A stretch of 64,000 nucleotides of DNA from Rhinopithecus roxellana (lineage: Eukaryota; Chordata; Mammalia; Primates; Cercopithecidae). The position numbers and the translations under genes were made by a program. Every line of letters begins with the position of its first letter. The stretch's first letter is position 1. Positions 1 to 10,315 of this stretch are shown here, piece after piece. The stretch covers positions 68,701,095 to 68,765,094 of the forward strand of contig NC_044557.1 of NCBI RefSeq assembly GCF_007565055.1, read 5' to 3'. The notes under the pieces are model-generated. The model saw nothing but the letters and a program-made list of their open reading frames with translations. It had not been told where the DNA came from and did no database searches.

Positions 1-84
1 AGCCTGTCTCTCCTTTCTTTCCTGCCTCTCTCCCTCTTTCTCTCCCTTCCTACCTGCATCTCGTACTTTTCTTCCTTCCTCCCA
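1..84. repeat. Pyrimidine-rich low-complexity tract
   Basis: The plus strand is almost entirely C and T in short CCTT/CTCT runs. It is cut by the window edge, so its full length is unknown. It has no coding content. Confidence 0.8.
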
Positions 85-87
85 GCA

Positions 88-1405
88 TTTTATTCGGTGC
101 CACCATGCACCAGGCCCTGGAAACATAGCAATGGAACACCAGACATGGCCATGTTCCTTTTGGAGCTTGTATTCCAGTGGAGGAGATGGAGAATAAATAA
201 GTACCCCAAAATATAAACACGGTGATTATAATTTGTGTTGTAAAGTGCTGTAAAATAAATAAAGATAATTCTATGGTAGAGAATGAGGTATGTGTAAGGG
301 GTCAGGCTTCTTTAGATAAGGTGGCCAGGGGATATTTCTCTAAGGAACATTTACTATCCAAACAGAAGATGAAGAAGCAACTATGCAAAGAATAAGGAAA
401 GAGTGTTCTTAGAAAAGGGAACAAGTCTGGCTGGGTCTAGGAATTACAGAGAGGCCAGTGTGGCTGCATCCCAGGGAGCAAGGGGTTGAATAGGCTAAGA
501 GAAAAGGTTTTGTGGGGCCTTGCAGAGTTTTGGGTTATATTCCAAATGCTCTGGGAAGTAAATTATTTTTTTTTTCTTACATAGGAAGTTATATAAGTCT
601 ACATACACTTTTAAAAGAGTACTTGACTGCTGGATGAAGAGTAGATTGGAGAGGGACACATAAGAAGCAGAGAGATCAGTCAGATATGGAATGGATTAGT
701 CCAGGTGAGAGATGGTGGTGGCTCAAACTAGGGTAGTGGCAGAGGAGATAGAGACAGTGGAGAGTATTCTAAGTATATTTTGGAGGTAGAACTGACTGAT
801 GAACTGAAGGCAGGATTGTGAATGTGGGTAAGGAAAGGATCAGGATTGACTTGTATGTTTCTGGCTTGTGAAACTGAATGCCCTTTACCATGATTGGGAA
901 CACCAGGAAAAGAACACTTTTGGGAGGTGCAGATGGGGAAGAAGCAAAAGATCTGTCCTGGATTTGTTACATCTGAGATACCTATGAAACATCCAAATGG
1001 AGATATCAAATAAGCAGTTTGATATATATGTCTGGTTCCTAGACCTTTTAAATATAAATTTGGATGTCACAAAAAATAGAAAGTATTTGAAGGCACAGGA
1101 ATGACTTGGGGGAAAGTGTATAAAAAAAGAGAAGAGAAGCTCTGGGACATTTAGAGGTCAAGTATTGGAGAAGGAGATACTGATGGTGACTGAAAAGAAA
1201 TAGTCAGTGAGACAGGAGGAAACGAAGCCAAAGCCATGCAAGAAGAGTGTGTCAAGAAAAAGAAGTACCTTTCTATGTGGAAAGGTAAGAGAAGTTGCTT
1301 AAGATGAGGACAGAAAATGTCCACTGAATTTTCAACACAAAAGATTGTTGATGAACTTGACAAAAATAGTTTCCATGGAATATGGAAGCCATATTGGAGT
1401 AGGCT
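88..1405 (-). mobile_element. L2 LINE fragment, about 1.3 kb, with reverse-transcriptase remains
   Basis: Read on the reverse strand this follows the L2 consensus from the RT-coding part to the 3' UTR. The L2 3' end lies on the left (caggccctgg, then cttgtattccagtgg). The middle has the L2 signatures gaggccagtgtggctg and gtccaggtgagagatggtgg. Decayed coding sequence lies around 885-1070, where a reverse-strand frame still reads DISIWMFHRYL. The copy is heavily mutated and full of stops, so it is a dead relic. It is one of the two longest L2 pieces in the window. Confidence 0.85.
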
Positions 1406-1774
1406 GATAAACACTGTAACACTTATTTTAGATTTTATTTGTCTTTTCAAAGATCATGATGAGAGCTAACTCACAAATATGTAAACATATGATTTTACTG
1501 TTTTAGGAATATTCCTAGGAGCTAATAATGTCCTTGTGGTTTTCACATAGATCTCTTCTCTGACTACAACTAGCTCTCAACTTTTTCACTAAATTCAGAT
1601 TCAGTACTAGTTACATTTTATGAATGATTTAATTAAATTGACTAATAATATTGGCTGGTGATAACAAATCAAGTAGAGTGATCTTCCCTTTGAACATACA
1701 GATTAAAATATAAGTTTCCATGAGAACAGAAGTAGAATGTAAGATTAATATGGGTGAATTCAGAAGATATTGAA
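1406..1774. other. Unassigned AT-rich sequence
   Basis: I recognise no repeat or gene here. The only notable point is that bases 1635-1654 recur, with one mismatch in 20, at 3824-3843 (see findings). Confidence 0.5.
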
Positions 1775-2188
1775 ATCCATATCTCTAGCCCTTACTCCTA
1801 CATGTGTCAGACCCATACTTCTACCTTGAACCCCCTGCCTGAATGACCCAGAATCAACTCAAATTCAACACAGTCTACCGTGGAAATTATTATGTGATTC
1901 CCCCAATTGCTCATCTTTCTCATGCAATTGACCAAACTAGGAACTAGAAAATGATCCTAGATTTCTCACTGTGCTCTGCTTATTACAAATCACAGATTTC
2001 TCCCTTTCTCTGTTGTAAATAATTCAATAAAGCAATATAACATTGCCAATTTCTTCTTTTATACCCTCATCATTTCTTGCTTTAATTGTGGCAGCAATCT
2101 CCCAACTCGTACTACTACCACAAGTCTTAACCCTCTCCAATCAGCTTTCTATATAGTCACCAACGTTATGTTTTAAAAACACTAATGT
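1775..2188 (+). mobile_element. L2 LINE fragment, forward
   Basis: The sequence follows the L2 RT-coding region in sense: atatctctagcccttactcc, then a stretch matching the 'cctcatcatttcttgc' block, and a final ctctccaatcag region. It is very diverged. Part of it, 2011-2089, is copied in inverted orientation at 3846-3924. Confidence 0.65.
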
Positions 2189-2278
2189 GCAACATGGAGA
2201 CTATGTTTGACCTTGACAAGTATAGTTTTAGTGAAGTGGTAGCAACGAGAGCCACAAGGACTGGGTTGCTGAATTGTC
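2189..2278 (-). mobile_element. Short L2 fragment, reverse
   Basis: caacatggag, then gaccttgacaagtatagttt and gtgaagtggtag, match the reverse complement of the L2 RT region. It abuts the forward L2 piece on its left, so the two form a head-to-head pair of L2 fragments. Confidence 0.6.
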
Positions 2279-2479
2279 TTATTCTACGTCTTTAGAACCT
2301 GATATGACATCGGCAATAACATAGAGACCAAATGCATTTTAGTTTTATACTCTATCTCCAATTTATTTTTCAAGACTTGATTCCCTGCTCTGTATCTTAT
2401 CTTTTCTACATTTGTATATAGCTGAAATTCTACACTTTTGCTATGTTGGAGTAGTTTTTTTTCCCAGAACATTTTATGT
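2279..2479. other. Unassigned sequence
   Basis: This is a short AT-rich gap between L2 pieces. No feature is recognised. Confidence 0.5.
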
Positions 2480-2910
2480 TTTCTCACACCCTCATGTTAC
2501 CTTTTCCTGAAATGCCCTCCATCCTTTTTCCATCTTATTCTTTAGGGTGCAGTTTAAATACCATCTCTGTCGACATCTCCCATAGTATATTGTTGCAATT
2601 TTCATCTGGTTGTGTTGTCATTACAGGAGATACCAGTTGCTATTTTAAAGTAAGAAAAACAGGGTTGGGGGAGGGATTCCTGTGGTTTCTACTCTGCCTT
2701 ACTCTTAAGATAAAAACTTTGCTAACCCCATTTGAAGGAAGCGAGTCATTATCTCGGGGTCCCATTGCAGTTGTTTATTTGTATACTTCCCTTGCAATAT
2801 ATATCTGAGCTTCTTAATGGCAGGGTCAGTGTCTTATTAGTTTTTGTATTCCCAGTACTCAGCTCATAGAAGACACAAATAGATGTAGAATAAATAACAT
2901 TTAAATGAAT
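2480..2910 (+). mobile_element. L2 LINE 3' end, forward
   Basis: The piece has the typical L2 3' sequence: cctgaaatgccctcc, the 'tggcagggtcagtgtc' block, 'gtattcccagtactcagc' and an AATAAAT-type terminus near 2890. The part at about 2650-2740 does not align and may be an insert. Confidence 0.7.
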
Positions 2911-3345
2911 ACGTAGGTGATCCCTAAGGATTAGCTTTGTTCGTGCATGGCAAGGGGATAAAAAGGAGGCAAGTAGATCAATGAATTCTAATAGGCATTG
3001 TTGTGCAGTTGTGTTTTGAAAGATATAACAAGGTGTCTAATACTATGGGGAAGTGATGGTTTCTCACACTAGTCAAATTTCACTATTGACCTAGTTTTGC
3101 TGAAGAGCACGTGTGGTTTTAGGGCTCACAAGTCAAGTATAGCTCAGCAGTTTTAAAGACTTGAAGAAGAGTCCTGTAAAAGACTGTGTCTATTCAGCTT
3201 ACCATGGGAATAATCATTCTCTTAATCATATGTTTTAAGGTCTTTTAAAACAGATGCCACTTAAAATGTGTGTGTGTGTATGTGTGTGTGTGTGTGTTGG
3301 TGGGGGTTGAATTTTAGCAAAGCTTTTATTCACCAAAAGAAGACT
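2911..3345. other. Unassigned sequence with a GT microsatellite
   Basis: No repeat or gene is recognised apart from the TG run annotated separately. This is the left flank of the twin-primed L1. Confidence 0.5.
3267..3298. repeat. (TG)n microsatellite
   Basis: About 16 TG units are interrupted once by TA. The run is likely length-polymorphic. Confidence 0.9.
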
Positions 3346-4056
3346 GGCTGTGTAGTATTCCTGGTGTATATGCACCATATTTTCTTTATCCATTTCAGAA
3401 CTGATGGGCACCTGGGTTGATTCCATGTCTCTGCTACTGACAATAGCGCTGTGATGAACAAATGGGTTCATGTGTCTTTTGGTAGAATTACTTATTTTCC
3501 TTTGGGTATATATCCAGTAACGGGATTGCTGGATTGAATGGTAGTTCAACTCTTAGCTCTTTGGGAAATCTCCAAACTGCTTCCAACAGTGGCTGGACTA
3601 ATTTAAATTCTCACAAACACTGTATAAGAATTTCCCTTTATCTACAGCCTCACTAACATCTGCTGTTTTTAGATGTTTTGGACTTTTTTAAACAAAGGTC
3701 TTCATGACTGTTATGAGCTGGTATCTGATTGTGGTTTTGATGTGTATTTCTCTGATGATTAGTGATGATGAGCATTTTTTCATATAAACATGCGAAAAAT
3801 GTTGACTGAACCGGGAACTATATAAATTGACGAATAATATTGGTCACAATAAAAGCAAGAAATGATGAGGGTATGAAAGAAGAAATTGGCAATGTTATAT
3901 TGCTTTATAGAATTATTTACAACATATAAAGGAGATAAATGTGTGATTAAAAAAAAAGGATAGTAAGAAACCTAGAATCATTTTATATTTGGCTGCTTGT
4001 ATGTCTTCTTTTGAGAAGTGTCTGTTCATGTCTGTTGCCCATCTTTTAGTGGGGTT
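3346..4056 (-). mobile_element. L1 LINE, inverted 5' half of a twin-primed insertion
   Basis: On the reverse strand this is the C-terminal part of L1 ORF2: the RC of 'ggaatactac' at the left end, 'gggtatatatccagtaacgg', then 'gatgatgagcattttttcat'. It abuts the forward L1 3' part at 4057. The outer end of the inverted half and the start of the forward half lie at almost the same point of the L1 consensus. That is the geometry expected of twin priming. It is interrupted at about 3788-3985 by non-L1 DNA. Confidence 0.85.
3788..3985. other. Non-L1 insert inside the L1, largely a local inverted copy
   Basis: The L1 sequence stops after gcattttttcatat and resumes at ttggctgcttgtatgtcttc. Between them, 3846-3924 matches the reverse complement of 2011-2089 at 76 of 79 positions, and weaker similarity continues to about 3985. 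The left 35 bases are unassigned, and 3824-3843 repeats 1635-1654. Confidence 0.75.
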
Positions 4057-4190
4057 ATACTATACAATCATAGAAAAGAATAAAATCTTGTCCTTTGCAG
4101 CAACATGGATGCTTGAGACCATTGTCCTAAGCAAACTAACGCAGAAACAGAAAACCAAATATTGCATGTTCTCACTTATAAATGAAAGCT
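4057..4190 (+). mobile_element. L1 LINE, forward 3' half (first part)
   Basis: This is the sense L1 ORF2/3' UTR boundary: 'aatcttgtcctttgcagcaa', 'atggatgcttgagacc' and 'catgttctcacttataa'. It continues at 4491 after an Alu insertion. Confidence 0.9.
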
Positions 4191-4490
4191 AGCTGGGCAT
4201 GGAGGCTCATGCCTGTAATCCCAGCACTTTGGGAGGGCAAGGGGGGCGGATCACCTGAGTTCAGGAGTTTGAAACCAGCTTGGCAAACATAGTGAAACCC
4301 TATCTCTACTAAAAATACAAAAATTAGCCGGGTGTGGTGACACACACTTGTAGTTCCAGTTACTTGGGAGGCTGAGGCAGGAGAATCACTTGAACCTGGG
4401 AGGCGGAGGTTGTAGTGAGCCAAGATTGTGCCACTGCTCTCCAGCCTGGGCAACAGAGAGAGACTCCATCTCAATCAATCAATCAATCAA
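4191..4490 (+). mobile_element. AluS element
   Basis: Full-length dimeric Alu with the AluS diagnostic 'cacctgag' block and both monomers. Its tail is an (AATC)n microsatellite at 4472-4490 instead of plain poly(A). It sits in the L1, with an imperfect target duplication, aatgaaagcta against aatggagcta. Confidence 0.95.
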
Positions 4491-4725
4491 TGGAGCTAAA
4501 CCTCGAGTACACAGGGACATAAAGATGAGAATAATAGACGCTGGGGAATACAAGAGAGGGAAAGGAAGGAGTGAGAGAAGGGCTCAAAAACAAACTATTG
4601 TGTACTATCCTCACTACTTGGGAGACAGATTCATTCGTACTCCAAACCTCGGTATTCTGCAGTATGCCTTTGTAACAAACCTGCACATGTGCCTTCTGAA
4701 CCTATAATAAAATTTGAAAAACAGT
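4491..4725 (+). mobile_element. L1 LINE, forward 3' half (end)
   Basis: This completes the L1 3' UTR: 'ggagctaaacctcgagtaca', 'gtaacaaacctgcacatgtg' and the terminal 'cctataataaaa' signal with an eroded A-tail. Confidence 0.9.
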
Positions 4726-4954
4726 AACAAAAAAGATGATTGACTGAAATTCCTGGACTTGGTTGTTTCATAATTGGTAAAATGAAAAATCACATAGTTC
4801 AGAAATCAACTAGACAAAAATGTGTTTTTAGAAGTTATTATTTAGCAATAATCACTACAATTTATAAGTGCTTATCATAGATCTGCCACTATACCTTCTG
4901 TTGTGGAGGGAACTAGATAAATTTGCTATAAAAGCATACAAAATTTTAAACGAC
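4726..4954. other. Unassigned AT-rich sequence
   Basis: No feature is recognised. Confidence 0.4.
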
Positions 4955-5985
4955 TTTTGCAAACTTACTGAAGTATTAAAAACACAAAGAGACACTTCAA
5001 AAAAGTAATATAAATGGTGATGAGGCAAGCCTACCATATTTGGAAACAAATTTTAAAATGCAATATTGAAAGCTATATAATACTTACATATCATAGGCAA
5101 CTGGATTAGAGAAACACAATATATAGAGACAGATACCATTGTATATGAGAATTTAATACATAATGAAAGAAGTGTTATAAAGCAGTGAAGAAAAAATTGA
5201 TTATTTAATAAATGGTGCAACAATTGGTATTGTTGCATTATGAAAACAATCAGTTTGTTCTTCAGCTTGCCCTATACACAGCAAAAGTACATTTCAGATA
5301 GAAAAGGGTTAAATATAAAGTCAAGCCACAAATAATCTAAAAGAAGCTAGAATTTACTCTTTATAGTGTTCTTCTGGAAGGGGAGTGGGGGGCTTTCTAA
5401 GTTTAGAAACAAGGAGCACCAAGGAAGGGATCAGTACTTTGTCTTATTTGTATAGATGAAAGTTTTGCACAGCCCCTTTAAAAAGACAGAAACGTAAATC
5501 TAACCTAAACAAACTGGCAAACAATAGAGTAAGATAAAGTGTTTTAAGCAAATTTAAGAAACAAAAGTGTGATATCGTTGGTCTAGGGGAAATACATACA
5601 AATCTCTCTAAAAAAAAGAGAAAACTTTGCACATATACAACAGAAATAAGGCTAATAAGTAAACATGGGAAAATATTTATTTTCATTAGCAAGCAAAGAA
5701 ATATAAATTAAAACAATATTGAAAAACTATTTTTGCATATCAAAATAGCACACATTCAAATTAATGAAAATATTTAGTGATGAAGATCGTGTGGTGAATA
5801 GAAACACTCTTACATTATTGGTGTTTATAGAAATTGTCTGATGAAACTTATTTAGTAATCTTCATTATACCTAAAATAAGGGTCATACACTTTGATTCAC
5901 AACTCCACTTTTAGGAATCTATCCAAAGGAATTAACGCTAAAACACCAAAACAATTATTATGGGAAAAGATGTGTATCAGTGTTT
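4955..5985 (+). mobile_element. Ancient L1M LINE, ORF2 C-terminal region
   Basis: This is a heavily diverged sense L1 ORF2. 'tgattatttaataaatggtg' corresponds to the L1 'aacaaatggtgctgg' block. 'ctcttacattattggtg' corresponds to 'acactgttggtggg', and 'caactccacttttaggaatc' to 'caattccactcctagg'. It has many stops and indels. The exact L1M subfamily is not resolved. Confidence 0.7.
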
Positions 5986-5989
5986 GTAT

Positions 5990-6100
5990 TGGTTTTCTGT
6001 GGCCACTGTAATGAATTATCATAAACTTGGTGGCTTAAAACAACAGAAATTTATTCTCTCACAATTTTGGGGTCCAAAAATCCAAAATCAGTAACACTGG
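5990..6100 (-). mobile_element. MaLR (MLT1-type) LTR, left part
   Basis: The sequence 'ggtggcttaaaacaacagaa' followed by 'atttattctctcacaattt' is the 3' end of an MLT1-type LTR on the reverse strand. It is interrupted by the Alu at 6101 and resumes at 6414. Confidence 0.75.
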
Positions 6101-6413
6101 GGCCAGGCGTGGTGGCTCACGTCTTCTAATCCCAGCACTTTGGGAGGCCAAGGTTGGCGAATCATTTGAGGTCAGGAGTTTGAGACCAGCCTGGCCAACA
6201 TGGCAAAAGCCTATCTCTACTAAAAGTACAAAAATTAGCAGGGCATGATGGCACGCGCCTGCAATCCCAGCTACTCGGAGGCTGGGGCATAAGAGTATCT
6301 TGAACCTGGGGGGTGGAGTTTGCAGTGAACCGAGATTGAATGGCTGTATTTCAGCCTGGGTGACAGAGAGAGACTCCAATTCAAAAAAAAAAAAAAGAAA
6401 AGAAAGAAGAAAG
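6101..6413 (+). mobile_element. AluS element
   Basis: Full dimeric Alu, ggccaggcgtggtggctcac through an A-rich tail that has drifted to AAAG/AAGA. An imperfect target duplication (aaatcagtaacactgg, 6085-6100; aaatcaatatcgctggg, from 6414) shows it inserted into the older LTR. Confidence 0.95.
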
Positions 6414-6772
6414 AAATCAATATCGCTGGGGCTAAAATCAAGGTTTGGCAGGGCTTTGGTCCCTCTGGAGTCTGCAGTGGGGAGAATCTAGAATCTTCCA
6501 ACTTCTGGTGGCTCCTGGTATTCTCTGGCTTGTGGCTGCATCATTCCAATCTCTACCTCTGTGGTCTTGTGGTTTTCTTCTCTTCTGCCTGTATTCAAGT
6601 CTCCCCCTACTTCTCTCTTAGAAGGATGCTTGTAATTGCATTTAGGGCCCATCTGGATAATCCAGGATAATCTTCCCATCTCAAGATCCTTAACTGAATC
6701 ACATCTTCAAAGAACCCTTTTCCCCCAACAAGGTAACATTTGCAGTTCAAGAGATTAGAATCAAGGACATCA
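6414..6772 (-). mobile_element. MaLR (MLT1-type) LTR, right part
   Basis: It continues the LTR from 6100: 'ggcttgtggctgcatc', then 'catctggataatccaggata' and 'atcttcccatctcaagatcc', all typical of this LTR class in reverse. The subfamily is not resolved. A forward relative lies at 54948-55130. Confidence 0.65.
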
Positions 6773-6962
6773 TACCTGCCCTCAAAGAGCTTACTGTTTG
6801 GTGGGGAAGCCAGATGATTAATCAGTAATTGCAGTTCACAGCAAAGACATTAAGGGAAGCTGATTTTTAGAGTGTTTTGAAAGGGAGGCTATTATATGCC
6901 ATTTGCAATTTAAATGATAAGTAGGAGCTGGCTAAGGGATAGCATAGGGAGGAAGACCACCA
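6773..6962 (-). mobile_element. L2 LINE 3' fragment, reverse
   Basis: 'cctgccctcaaagagcttac' and 'gataagtaggagctggctaa' match the reverse complement of the L2 3' UTR. Confidence 0.7.
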
Positions 6963-6999
6963 CTCACACTGAAATTTGAATTCTTATGCATAATGCACT

Positions 7000-7372
7000 C
7001 TCTTATTTTTGGATCTTTGTTCCTTGGTGCCTTTACAGGTGCTGTTATCCCTTCATGCAACACCTTGCTAACTCCTTCTTATTCCTCAGGTTTTAGCCTA
7101 CAGGGTGATGCTTCTCTATGCAGTAAAGCTTCTCCCAAGCCTGCCCCCATGGCACTCTGTACTTTCCCGTCACAACCCTTACACTCATCTCTAACTGCCA
7201 ACTTATTTATTCATATCCTCAACTAATTTGTTAGTTCTGTGAGATCATGATTTATGTCTGTCTTGGTTATTTTTGCATCTTAGTTTCCTATCTCTTAATA
7301 GAGTACCTGGCACCTAGCTGATGCCAGTAAGTACTTGTTGAGTGATTGAATGAGTGAGTGTAAAAATGAACT
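7000..7372 (+). mobile_element. L2 LINE 3' end, forward
   Basis: Sense L2 3' UTR: 'gctaactccttcttattcct', 'gtctgtcttggttat', 'gagtacctggcacctagc' and a GAATGAGTGA-like terminus. With the reverse piece on its left it forms a divergent L2 pair. Confidence 0.75.
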
Positions 7373-7439
7373 TCCAATTGAGCAGGATTTACTTACCAAG
7401 ACTCCTTTTTACATTGAAATTCCATTAAATATGCAATTT

Positions 7440-7590
7440 ATCAAATCAGGCTAAGCACCAGATTTGACATAGGTCAGACGGATGCAGGTTCAAGGTTTGT
7501 TTTTTCATTTCCAGTTGTGACTATGTGTCACCTCACATCCCTAGGTCTTATTTTTGGTTTTCTTTGGTCTATAACATTCAGGGCTTGGAC
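7440..7590 (+). mobile_element. MIR SINE fragment (weak)
   Basis: 'gcaggttcaaggtttg', followed by a region resembling the MIR core, suggests a diverged MIR. The match is weak. Confidence 0.4.
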
Positions 7591-7639
7591 AGAAGTACTT
7601 CTAAGATTGCTTTTTGTCAAAACCATTTCTTTGTTCATG

Positions 7640-7955
7640 GATCTCTCTGTGTTTGCCTTTTCTCCTCTTGTCTCCCTTGGAGAACTCCTGATGCCCCCTT
7701 AAGGCACAGCTCAACATCTGCTTCTCTTAATTCCTCCCCCAAAGCTGTTAGGACTCCCCACTCCTCACCAGAACACTTTGAAGATATCATTATCGTAGTA
7801 TGCACCACATTGTTTCATGATTGTTTATGTGTTTCCTATCTCACTTCCCTTTCCTCCACTTTACTTCCAACTAGAATGGCAGTTTTGTGAAACAGATATC
7901 ATGTTTTAAATCCCTTTGTATCTTTACTATTGAGTGCAATTTCTGCAACAACTAA
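7640..7955 (+). mobile_element. L2-like LINE 3' end, forward
   Basis: It has the usual order of an L2-type 3' UTR: 'aaggcacagctcaacatctg', 'acttccaactagaatggcag' and 'aatccctttgtatctttact'. It is old and diverged. The following Alu inserted at its right edge. Confidence 0.55.
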
Positions 7956-7966
7956 CAGTGAATACA

Positions 7967-8263
7967 GGCAGGCACTGTGGCTCACGCCTGTAGTCCCAGC
8001 ACTTTGGGAGGCTGAGGCGGGTGGATCGCCTGAGGTCAGGAGTTCGAGACCAGGTTGGCCAACATGGTGAAACCCCGTCTCTACTAAAAATACAAAAATT
8101 AGCCAGGCATGGTGGCACACGCCTGTAATCCCAGCTACTTGGGAGGCTGAGGCAGGAGAATCGCTTGAACCCGGAAGGCAGAGGTTTCAGTGAGCTGAGA
8201 TTGTGCCACTGCACTCCAGCCTGGGTGACAGAGCAAGACTCCATCTCCAAAACAAACAAACAA
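7967..8263 (+). mobile_element. AluS element with target duplications
   Basis: Complete dimeric Alu with a CAAA-rich tail. It is flanked by aacagtgaatac (from 7954) and aacagtgaatgc (from 8264), a clear target-site duplication. Confidence 0.95.
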
Positions 8264-8275
8264 AACAGTGAATGC

Positions 8276-8812
8276 AACTGAATTAATTATTCCTTTTTTT
8301 TTTTCATGATACATATGAGCATTTTAGAATATGGGGTAGGAAGAAGAGAAGAGAGATGTCAATATTAGGGCAAGTCAGTAGCATCTGGGTACCAGCAGTG
8401 CAGTGTAATCTTACAGCTTACAGAACTGCTTTCTTCAGCTATGTAAGTTCAGTCCAAATGGTTACTCTGTTTAAATATAATTCTCAGTACATTATAAGCA
8501 ATAGATGATTTTGGCTAGCATTGCTCAGAGTGGGCAAAGAAGGCATAGCTTACCTCTTAGTAGGAAGTAGCAGGTATTAGCCTTTTTGAGCTACCTGGAT
8601 CCATTTGATAATTTACTCATAGTAAATTGCTTAAATAGAACCTTAGTGGCCTAGAAAGTTAGCACATCTGCCTGAACGTAAGCTATTTACTCTCTTCTAA
8701 GTTATTGGATTAGTCCTTAATGGCCTCTTTAAATCTTAATGACTTCCTCTGAATGTGGAATGGGTAGTCTTTTATGGTATTCTAACTAAGCATTTCAAAT
8801 CAAATCTCATAT
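8276..8812. other. Unassigned sequence
   Basis: About 540 bases, starting with a short T-run, without a recognisable repeat, open reading frame of note or RNA gene. Confidence 0.5.
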
Positions 8813-8814
8813 AT

Positions 8815-9270
8815 TTGTTGATCTCTGTGAAAAGCATGGTGCTTAGCTGTGGGGCATACAAAGATGAATAACAGTTGCTATCATTGAGGAGGGTATTATC
8901 TTACTGGGTACACAAGACGGATGTATGATAAGTTAAATAATAATACATGATTTAAATAACAATTTAAGGGACTTACAGAAAAGATTTTATGAAGCAGCAA
9001 ATGATTAATTGGTAGATTAATTATTCAACTTAACATATAGTAGGCACTTCAGAGAGCTGGGAGAACCCTTCAGGTTACGTAAAGTTTATGAAGAAGAAAG
9101 TATTTGAGATAGGTCTTCAGGAATATCTGGTAAGGAAGAAGAAATTTGTGTTATTTGGGGACATGATGGAAATGACATGTTACCTGGTAAGATAGGTAAC
9201 ACTATCAGGAAGTGGTAGGCGGTGGTATCAAACAGACTAATTTTCAGGAGGGAATTCTGTCTGAAATATA
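8815..9270 (-). mobile_element. L2 LINE 3' region, reverse
   Basis: 'gcttagctgtggggcataca', 'aagatgaataac' and the later 'aggtcttcaggaatatctgg' follow the reverse complement of the L2 3' UTR over roughly 450 bases with many indels. Confidence 0.6.
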
Positions 9271-9351
9271 GTACCTAGAAGGAAACAAACAGCCAACAAC
9301 ATGTGTCATGACCTAGGCAAGAAGTCAGTATCAAGAGATTCAGCATACAGT

Positions 9352-9644
9352 TTGCTGCATGGTAGCTCATTCCTATAATCCAGCACTTTGGGAGGCTGAG
9401 GTGGGGGGACTGCTTGAGCCCATGTTTGAGACCAGCCCAGGCAACATAGTGAGACCCCATCTCTACAAACAAATTAGATGAGTATGGTGGCATATGCCTG
9501 TGGTCCCAGCTACTCAGGAGGCTGAGGTGGGAGGATTGTTTGAGTCTGGGAGGTTAAGACTGTGGTGAGCCGTGATCATGCTACTGCACTCCAGCCTGGG
9601 TGATAGAATAAGACCTTGTCTCAAAAAAAAAAAAAAAAAAAAAA
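9352..9644 (+). mobile_element. AluJ element
   Basis: Older Alu with AluJ diagnostics ('gcttgagccca', 'caacatagtgagacccc', 'ctctaca'). A few bases of the left-arm linker are missing. It ends in a 22-base A-run at 9623-9644. Confidence 0.95.
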
Positions 9645-9757
9645 TCCAACATAAAGGAGAAAGGTGTCAAAATAATTGGTTGTTCACAAGAAATTGTTAA
9701 TTATAGTAACACTGGCAAACAGCAGCAACAATGGTGGCAGCAGCAATCAAGAAGTAT

Positions 9758-9848
9758 TTTTTTTTTAATTTACCATCTTTACCATTTTTAAGTGTACAGT
9801 TCAGTGGCAATAAATACATTTATATCATTTTGTTCACCTTCATCCCCA
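9758..9848. mobile_element. L1M 3' UTR-like fragment
   Basis: 'ccatttttaagtgtacagtt' followed by 'cagtggcaataaatacattt' is a motif common in old L1 3' UTR copies. Orientation was not settled. Confidence 0.5.
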
Positions 9849-9851
9849 ATC

Positions 9852-10000
9852 AACAATTTTTTAGTGTTTTCTAAGTGCCAGGCATTTATATATTATCTTA
9901 TTTCACATATTAATTCTTCTAACTAAGAAGAATTTATAGGTTAGGTACTATTATAATTCCCATTTTATAGATAAGAATATTGAGACATCAGTCCACAAAT
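9852..10000 (-). mobile_element. MIR SINE, reverse
   Basis: 'ttctaagtgccaggcattta', 'ggttaggtactattataatt' and 'cccattttatagataagaat' are the reverse complement of the MIR 3' half. Confidence 0.8.
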
Positions 10001-10299
10001 AGATGGTACTAACCTGTCAAACAGCATAAGAAAGTTGTGCCCACAAATGGTACCAGCATCTGGGCAAAGGCTGTCTTAGCAAACTTTTAGTCCTGAGAAT
10101 TGAACAAGAGTTGTTAGAAGACAGGTTGATTCACAAGGGCTTTAAGCCAGTATACATCTTCATCAACTCATGAATTTCAGCTGCAACCATTCAGTGGCAT
10201 TGGTACCACTTAGTCTAGATAGTCTAGAGTGACCAGGTACTTTATGTGGACTCTTTCTGCCTGCTCTGTCCTTCTAGCTCTGAGACCTCTGCCTTGATT
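10001..10299. other. Unassigned sequence
   Basis: No element is recognised. A 9-base motif, tagtctaga, is repeated in tandem near 10212-10229. Confidence 0.4.
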
Positions 10300-10315
10300 C
10301 CTGCATCCAGCTTTT

